DNA from: Ampullaceana balthica | Lineage: Eukaryota; Mollusca; Gastropoda; Lymnaeidae | Reading direction: 5' to 3' | DNA: 64,000 nt | Assembly: GCA_944989445.1 (NCBI GenBank) | Contig: CALYLW010000166.1 | Coordinates: 191,946-255,945, forward strand | Shown: positions 1-9,500 of the stretch, one piece after another | Layout of the letters: each line of letters opens with the position of its first letter | Numbering within the stretch: position 1 is the stretch's first letter | Notes under the pieces: generated by a model | What the model saw: only the letters and a program-made list of their open reading frames with translations | Told to the model about the DNA's origin: nothing | Databases searched by the model: none | Program-made: the position numbers and the translations under genes

Positions 1-466
1 TTACCTGTATGTTGACATTACAGCCACTGCTAGGTGTTACCTGTATATTGACATTACAGCCCCAGTTAGGTGTTACCTGTATATTGACATTACAGTCCCA
101 GTTAGGTGTTACCTGTATATTGACATTACAGCCCCAGTTAGGTGTTACCTGTATTTTGACATTACAGCCATTGTTAGGTGTTACCTGTATATTGACATTA
201 CAGTCCCAGTTAGGTGTTACCTGTATATTGACATTACAGCCCCAGTTAGGTGTTACCTGTATTTTGACATTACAGTCCCAGTTAGGTGTTACCTGTATAT
301 TGACATTACAGCCCCAGTTAGGTGTTACCTGTATTTTGACATTACAGTCCCAGTTAGGTGTTACCTGTATATTGACATTACAGCCCCAGTTAGGTGTTAC
401 CTGTATATTGACATTACAGTCCCAGTTAGGTGTTACCTGTATATTGACATTACAGCCCCAGTTGAG
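1..466. repeat. 36-bp tandem array carrying the MIB2 exon 11 splice donor (at least 13 copies)
   Basis: The donor complement ttacctgtat recurs every 36 bp from 1 to 433. On the gene strand each unit reads AACTGGGGCTGTAATG, then TCAATATACAG|gtaacacct. The unit length is divisible by three and the gene-strand frame has no stop in any copy. Most copies differ only at scattered positions (for example GGG/GAC, ATA/AAA). The array probably continues left of position 1. Confidence 0.95.
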
Positions 467-593
467 TAAGACTCGGACACACTCTTGGTGTTGCTTGTTG
501 ACCGCCACGTGGAGGGTGCTACATCCGCCATTGTTCAGGGAGTCAACGTTGGCTTTCTTTTCCAGCAGCTGACGCATGACTTCTGGCTGGTTG
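437..593 (-). CDS. MIB2: MIB2 coding exon 11: ankyrin repeats; 3' end lies in a tandem array of splice donors
   Basis: With the first available donor (CAG|gtaaca, exon end at 437) the exon is 157 bp and supplies residues 509-561. It reads [20 protein letters not shown], then [20 protein letters not shown] and [10 protein letters not shown], an ankyrin repeat followed by the start of the next. The acceptor is ctccccatgcag. The last 27 exon bases plus 9 intron bases are the unit of a 36-bp array that runs to the window edge. The true exon end could therefore be any of at least 13 in-frame donors, each adding 12 residues. The next exon is outside the window. Confidence 0.85.
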
Positions 594-3500
594 CTGCATG
601 GGGAGAATTGATGAGAATGGAAAACTGAAAGATGGAATGGGCCTAGCCCTATGACATGAACAAAGTGTATGATTGAATGGGTCTGGCAGTATGACATGAA
701 CAAAGTGTATGATTGAATGGGTCTGGCAGTATGACATGAACAAAGTGTATGATTGAATGGGTCTGGCAGTATGACATGAACAAAGTGTATGATTGAATGG
801 GCCTGGCAGTATGACATGAACAAAGTGTATGATTGAATGGGTCTGGCAGTATGACATGAACAAAGTGTATGATTGAATGGGTCTGGCAGTATGACATGAA
901 CAAAGTGTATGATTGAATGGGTCTGGCAGTATGACATGAACAAAGTGTATGATTGAATGGGTCTGGCAGTATGACATGAACAAAGTGTATGATTGAATGG
1001 GTCTGGCAGTATGACATGAACAAAGTGTATGATTGAATGGGTCTGGCAGTATGACATGAACAAAGTGTATGATTGAATGGGTCTGGCAGTATGACATGAA
1101 CAAAGTGTATGATTGAATGGGTCTGGCAGTATGACATGAACAAAGTGTATGATTGAATGGGTCTGGCACTATGACATGAACAAAGTGTATGATTGAATGG
1201 GTCTGGCACTATGACATGAACAAAGTGTATGATTGAATGGGTCTGGCAGTATGACATGAACAAAGTGTATGATTGAATGGGTCTGGCAGTATGACATGAA
1301 CAAAGTGTATGATTGAATGGGTCTGGCAGTATGACATGAACAAAGTGTATGATTGAATGGGTCTGGCAGTATGACATGAACAAAGTGTATGATTGAATGG
1401 GCCTGGCAGTATGACATGAACAAAGTGTATGATTGAATGGGTCTGGCAGTATGACATGAACAAAGTGTATGATTGAATGGGTCTGGCAATATGACATGAA
1501 CAAAGTGTATGATTGAATGGGTCTGGCAGTATGACATGAACAAAGTGTATGATTGAATGGGTCTGGCAGTATGACATGAACAAAGTGTATGATTGAATGG
1601 GTCTGGCAGTATGACATGAACAAAGTGTATGATTGAATGGGTCTGGCAGTATGACATGAACAAAGTGTATGATTGAATGGGTCTGGCAGTATGACATGAA
1701 TAAAGTGTATGATTGAATGGGTCTGGCAGTATGACATGAATAAAGTGTATGATTGAATGGGTCTGGCAGTATGACATTTTACCTTCATACTTTCAATGCT
1801 ACAAAAATGCGCTGAAATTGTTCTTAAAGCATACCAACATAAGATGGACCTATTTAAATGATAAGATGGATCAAATCAAATGATAAGATGGACCTACCCC
1901 AATGATAAGATGGACCTACCCCAATGACAAGATGGACCTACCCCAATGATAAGATGGACCTACCCCAATGACAAGATGGACCTACCCCAATGATAAGATG
2001 GACCTACCCCAATGATAAGATTGACCTACCCTAATGATAAGATGGACCTACCCCAATGATAAGATGGACCTACCCCAATGATAAGATGGACTCACCCAAA
2101 AGCTGAATAATGCAAGGCGGTGTCCCCATCCTCATCTTTAGCCTCCAGACTGGCCCGGGCGTTCAACAGGGTTTGGACAATGTCCCTGTGACCCTGGTGG
2201 CTGGCCACCTGCAGGGCAGTTTTACCTGAACTTTGTTGATCAACCTGATGGTCAAGACAAAGTACAGGGTAACGGGGCGTTGACTTGAGAACACAATGCT
2301 TACCTCCCTTACCAACCTTTTGAACTTCAACCAGATGATCAATAAGAATAGAGTTAAACTGTAGAGTTTACTGCACTTATATCAATATTAAAAGTGGCCA
2401 TATAAATAAGGTATACTGATTTCTTTAGATGGTTCAAACACTTAGAAGATACCCATATCCGACCGTGACATCCACTGACCTTGTCTGGATATTTTGAAAG
2501 AATGTCCCTAACAACCTCTACATGACCTTGGGCTGCCTCCCTCACCAGCCTGTCTGGGCCTGTCTCCTGACCATGAGATGACCGCAGCTCTGCCAGTTGC
2601 TCCAGGATGGACGTGAAGGCCGCTGGAAGAAAGGTGAGTTTACTAGCAGGCAGTAGCATAATAATTTGAGAACTCATACAATAGTCTGGTACCTGGGCTC
2701 ACAGTGCTTTACTTAAAAGACCAGTGAAAAATATACATTCATTGAAAAACATTCGTATCATAAGTAAACAAAACACATCAACAATAATAGAAATAACCAG
2801 AAGTGACCATCAGACTTGACCTGTCCATCTGTAGATGACCTCACAACTGAATGACGTATCAACTTACGCATGGCAGTCCTCTGGTCGTGTGATGAGCCCA
2901 GTGTGTTGTTCATGTCCTCAGCACCGTGGGGCACCAGTGTGCAACACAAGGGGTTGAATGTCCACTCCTGATTGGCTACCGTCACCCGCAGATCTCCATC
3001 GGCGTAGACCTTCTTAACAATGCCAGTTTTCCCAAGGGTCTGGAATAAAAGAACCAAATGAGAATTAACCAAATTTTTCTTCATTAGGAATCCCAGTAAT
3101 AAAACTATTCTTTTTTAAATCCTTGACTACAAAGACTATCTATTACACAGTCTTAATTAGTCCATTCAAGATTATTTATAACTAGCAACAAAGCCCGTCC
3201 AAGGACGGGAATAAGTGTAGGGTGACCTGTGAAGTTCATGGTAGGTCATCACAACATTACCCACCCCCGTCTGTCCAGAGACCCTACCTGCCCCCCCCCT
3301 TACACCGCCGGTCTGTCCAGAGACCCTACCTGCCCCCCCCCACACCGCCGGTCTGTCCAGAGACCCTACCTCCCCCACACCGCCAGTCTGTCCAGAGATT
3401 CTACCCCCCACACTGCGATCTTTCCGGAGACCCTACCTCCCCCCACCGCGGTCTGTCCAGAGTAGGGGTCTACCGATATATCGGCTGGCCGATATATCGG

Positions 3501-6500
3501 CACCGATATCTGGATATCGGCAATATCGGTATCGGCAGCATGTATAGGTCCCGATATTGACGTCACCGATATTTCATAATAAGTGACATTTTGACCCCCC
3601 CCCCAAAAAAAAACGGAAACGAAAAAACTATCATTTAGATTTACAATATCTCGACAAATTTATATATCGACCCCGATACCGGTATTAAAATAGTCAAAAG
3701 AGTTCTAGTATTAATATGTGCAGTCACGATACTGTGTGCCATGTGCTGTGATATTGTTTAGGTATCGGCCGATTTTCGTATACTCAGAAATACTGTGTAA
3801 ATAGTGCCGATGCCAAGTATACCGTAATTGCTATAATAAAATGTATAACATGTAAACATTATGTTCACGTAATTGCTCTAATACTAACAGCAAAGATGCA
3901 CGCAGAATCGCAGATGTCTAAAAAATTTCGTTTCGTATGGAATAACAAAATGTACCGTGTGCAGACTTGCTGTCATTGGCAACCATTCAACCTTCAACCT
4001 CATTTTCACTTATTACTATTAATTTGTTCTCATTGTTTCATTCATAAAAGGTGGCCGTGTGCAAAAGCCATTAAACTATTGGTTAGAATTAATAATTATG
4101 AGTCAAGGTTGAAGTTTCAAAAGGACTTCCTAATTTTGCTTGTACAATTTAATAAAGGATTGTTCGTTTTGTTATGAGTCCTATGTAGGTCATGATCTGG
4201 AACTTGTAAATACATCGGAAACTTTGTTTCGGGGAGCAAAAAAAACGGTAATATCGGCAAAACTGGAAATCGGTAGACCCCCTAATTATAAAATATAAAT
4301 AATTACGAGTTATAAATTTAAGAATGCCGTCATCAAATATGACCACTGTTATTTTTGTCCTAACAAATACTCATATCGGCACTCATATCGGAAAAAAATA
4401 TCGGTAATATCGGCAAAAATGAACATCGGTAGACCCCTAATATTTTAAATAATTACGAGTGATAAATTTAAGAATGACGCCATCAAATATGACCGCTGTT
4501 ATTTTTGTCCTAACAAATACTCATATCGGAAAAAAATATCGGTAATATCGGCAAAAATGAACATCGGTAGACCCCTAATATTTTAAATAATTACGAGTGA
4601 TAAATTTAAGAATGACTCCATCAAATATGACCGCTGTTATTTTTGTCCTAACAAATACTCATATCGGCACTCATATTAGTCATATCGGAAAAAAATATCG
4701 GTAATATCGGCGAAAATGCATGTCGGTAGTCCCCAAATATAAAAGATAATTAGGAGTGATAAATTTAAGAATGACGTCATCAAATATTACCGCTGGTTTT
4801 TGTCCGAACAAATACTCATATCGGTACTCATATCGGCAAAAAAAATATCGGTAATATCGGTATCGGCAAAAAGGCATATCGGTAGACCCCTAGTCCAGAG
4901 ACCCTACCTCTCCCTACAGCACCTTCTAGGACCACAATCCACTTACATTTTTCATGACATCTGTCCATTCCCCATGTCCAGCTTGCCAAGCTTTGACCGC
5001 CTGAAGGTCATTAGAGATTTTGACAAAGTCATCCGTGTGGAACATGTGGACCTGAAATAATGTTTAATTATAGACCATCAGAGACTCTAAATCAGAGATG
5101 TCAAATAATCCATCATTTTCTGGTTAGCACAAGTTACCTCCCTTTGGGATCATTATAAATAAATATAAATAAATAAATTGATAATTTATATAGCGCTGTA
5201 CCCCAGTAAGGACCTGGGCTCACAGCGCTTTACATAAGATAATACCATACATATAAGTATTAAATAAACATTCATATTCTAACAACCACATAAATGACAG
5301 TAGGGTACACATAAGCTACCTTTATCATTAGACGAAATGTTGTTTAATTAATTTTTAATCATTAACATGTATCAACAAATGTATTTTTTGCCCCTTTGTT
5401 GTCTGGTTGTTATTTTCTGGGTGGCTGATTGTTCTAATATATGGCTGATTGTTCTTATATATGGCTGATTGTTGTTCTATTATCTTCAACATTTCAGACA
5501 CACCTTGAATACAGAAGATTCTACGCTTATCCACAGTTTATGTCTAGTCATGCATTTTTATTAGAGTTACACATGGGAAATAATTCAAGTGTCTTGCCTC
5601 CTCATGGTAGGTAAGCATACAAGTATTTATTTATGAGACGAACAAGAGATTCTACAGTGTAATACAAATATTTTTTTAAAAACAATTCCATTTATTAGGA
5701 TCAATAAAAGAATCTAATCTCTAAGAAAACAAAATTAAAAGATTTAGTAATTCTGGGAGTTGAAAAAAAATAATTCACTGTCGGATGTCTTTAATAGTTT
5801 TACAATTCCCCATAAATATAAAGACAGTCTGTGATGAAGCAGCTCTGTATAATGTGAACTGATGAATGAGTACCTTGGTCAGGGCTTCTGTGTGGAAGGT
5901 CCATCTGTTAGCACAACCTTCATACTGGACCCTGACATCCCCTCGGTCTGTGATACGGTGAACTGTCCCAACTTTGTTGATATACTGGGGAACCAGTGGG
6001 TTTGTGTAGATGACAAGAAAACCAAATCAATTTATCTGATCAATATCTTAACATAGATCCATGTCCTGGCAATGATCCATTATCCTTTTAAAAATCCCCA
6101 GGTCACCACTCCACTCTCCCTCATTGGAGAACACACTACCATAATAAAAGTTTGCAAGCCAAAATGGTTTAAAAAAGTGATTGACTCAAAATAATTTGCT
6201 TTGTTGTCATAAATGTTCCCTTTAAGCTGCCCGGCTGCACATATATCTGACAAGCGCTGCGCAGCAGTTTTGGATTACCATGCAGTAAATTTTGTTAAAT
6301 ATTGTACAAAAAATTGATGCTGTGCAACTTTGCACACAAGTTTTTTTTACTTTGCACACGGACCAAAGAAACCTTAGAGCAGTGGTTCCCAACCTTTTTT
6401 GGGTGGCGACCCCTTTTTATAAAATCTATGTGACCCGCGACCCTCATGAAATTTAAATAAGTCATTTTCAATAAAGTTTTTACAAAATAGAGCATGTGTG

Positions 6501-9500
6501 AATATTTTTAGTCGACAGTTGGCGACCCCCAGAAAACCCTTTGCGACCCCCTGGGGGGTCCACGACCCACAGTTTGGGAACTGCTGCCTTAGAGGGAACA
6601 TTGGTTGTCATCACTGAAAATTACCTCAACACGATTCGCCCATCTTTCAAATCAAATCCATTACTTAATCTTATGATAATATTTATAATAATTTATAATT
6701 AATCATTTTTAGTTTGTTAAATCTTGTTTTACCATAAAGTCATAAACATGACCTTTACAGACAGAAGATTTAAAACTTACATCAGCCATGCGAGGGTTCC
6801 AGCCACCATGACCTTCCTGCATCTGTTTGAGTATCTCCATGTCAAGGTCACAGCGTACCTTGTCCCCGACTTTGAACTGACTAGGTGTGACTGGTCCCTC
6901 CAATTCAATAATTTCTCCTGTGAAACACAATAGACAGGTAAGAACAAGACGATGCAGGTAAGATGAGATGATGCAAGTAACAAGTTTAGCAGATAACGCA
7001 GGTTACCACTTACCTAAGACTGGTAAATGGTCCCGGTAGTACGTCCCCCCGGGTGTTGGGTGTATGTACTTGAGGTCGACCTTTCCTTTGTGTCCCATGC
7101 GATACACGTTGGTTGAGCCGGACGACCACGTCACATGGGCCACACTCCGACCGGACTCAGAGTCCCAGCCTCGTATGTCAGTGACCTTCCCCACCTTCCC
7201 CTCACCCCCTGTAGTAAAAGATGGTCACAGCATGATCAATGTTGATTTGTCAACAAAACGTGTTGAGTGTCAACCAAATTATTTGGACTGGGACAGGACT
7301 AAAGCCAATTCTGATTATGTTTGAATAGCAAATTACATCATAAAAAAATAAAGTCATACTTCTTAGTCCCACAAATGATGATCCGCAAAAAATAATAATA
7401 AAAAATCAAAGAATGTACTTGAGACATTAACATCAGGTAAAATTTGTGCAGAATGTGATGCTACTCGCTGGCACTATGATTAACAACTACAATTATGTCA
7501 TTGGACTCCCATGGGTAAAAAAAACATACAGGTGTGTTATGTTACTCACCATCTTGATTCCCCCAGTCCCAGTCAGGGCCCCTACTGACTTTAGCACCAG
7601 AATAAATGCCTAGAGCAACTACTTTCTGGCTGAGACTGTTGCAACGCTTGGAAACTTTTGCTCTGGAAGTTAGAAAATATTTTGTAGAGAAGTTAGTCAA
7701 ACAAATTAGTCATGAGCCCAGAGTCATTGTCTGTGATGAATTCAATGAATCAAGTGGCCAGGGATTCAAACACAAAACAAAACAACAACAAATAAATTTT
7801 TTATACATTTGTATGAAAATATTAATGAATCTAATTTTTTTGTATTGATTTATTAATATTCAGTAATTACTTTTTAAATAAAAAAAGGTTTAAGAGTCTA
7901 CACACTTGGTTACTCTGGAGCTCCCATTGGATTAGAACAGTGCTTTGCCATCTCATAATTGTACTATATTGTATCACAGCAATGAATAAACCAGCAAATT
8001 GCATATGAATAATAAAATAAAACTTAAAAAACCAAGTTTTTGACTATAAATCCTTTATTTACGAGACATAACTAAAAGAATGTTCATTATAATACGCAGC
8101 GCAAGACCATCCAAAAATACAAAATTGCAGTTGTGTCGTAAAACATGTTTAATATAATGCGCACCGATCAGGAATATGTTTATAAAAAGTGTTGTCAATA
8201 AAATATGCACCTTATTGCGCGACAGAAAGGTCGTTCAATATAATACGCACCGCGACACTCTATCTAAAAAAATAACATGATACATAGAGATAAATAAAAT
8301 AATCTAAAAATTCAATAATTTAATTACGGTACATGCGATCGATCTGAAATTTTGATACATCGTTTTTATCATCGGTACGAAACTACCTGCAAAATTTCAG
8401 CTCGCTAGCTTCCAGAAAGTGGGTTAAAAATCTATCCAAAGTTTTGGCGACAAGCAAGCAAACAATCAACCAAACAGAAACCACGAGTTAATATAAAGAA
8501 TTTTTAAAAAGATGACAATTTTGTACATTTATGACACAGTGGTTTATTGTTCTAATAAACATGTCCCCATCATTGGAACTTGCTTAAGTATGTAAAGATA
8601 GGAGTGAGGTGGGGGGGGGGAGGAGGAGGATAACACCCACTTATGTCCCTAAAGTGAAAGTGGTGTCTTGTTTGTTAGGGGGAAAGGGGGGAAGGGGGAG
8701 GGGTTGTGTTTAAACAATTACTCCAAACTACCATTTCACTATTTTGAATTCCATAAGAAATAATAAGATAATGTTTGTACAATAAACAGTTGGATGCAGG
8801 AGGGTAGTTATTGAGGTGCAGTGAGAGTAAGGGAGGGAATCAAATATCATTTCCCCTGTTAGACCTTTGAGCACCAGAAAAATCAATCTCATCGTCTCAC
8901 CCTTTAGATATGGCTGTATCGAATCTGATGAAGGCGTGTGACGTGTCATGCTTGTCACTCATGTAACAGAGCATGCACAGGTCAAAGTCGTGGCACTTGC
9001 TGCACTTCCACCTCATGCCCTGGATGCCCTGAGTGCGGCATGTATCACAGATTATATTGGTGTGCTTGACGCCTGAAAGGCAGAGGAAGAGATAAAAATA
9101 AAAAACGAATCCAGTCACCATCATGTCTGTCAGCCGGGGGTATTTCTTGTAAAGTATTTAGATCTTGACGCAAACAAAATATGGGTGAGACTGCGATCAA
9201 AATATGGGTGAGACTGCAATCAAAATATGGGTGAGACTGCAATCAAAATATGGGTGAGACTGCAATCAAAATATGGGTGAGACTGCAATCAAAATATGGG
9301 TGAGACTGCAATCAAAATATGGGGTGAGACTGCAATCAAAATATGGGTGAGACTGCAATCAAAATATGGGTGAGACTGCAATCGGGCTTCTACATAAATG
9401 AATATGTGTTATTGAAACAGGGTTTATATTGGCCTGACAAGACGTCACAGAACAACAAACACTTCGGCAAAAAAGCCTTTCTCAACGAACTAATAAAATG

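Noticed and set aside
649..1788. Long minus-strand open frames (up to 379 codons) in the 40-bp array
   Set aside because: Several frames are open at once because the unit lacks stops. The translation is a pure repeat with no domain, and it lies inside a MIB2 intron.
3896..4177. 93-codon frame inside the 3463-4892 hAT element as a transposase remnant
   Set aside because: It has no hAT transposase motif (no DDE context or RNF dimerisation signature) and is too short to judge.
9183..9384. gggtgag repeats as an array of splice donors
   Set aside because: The motif is on the plus strand while MIB2 is on the minus strand, so it cannot serve this gene.
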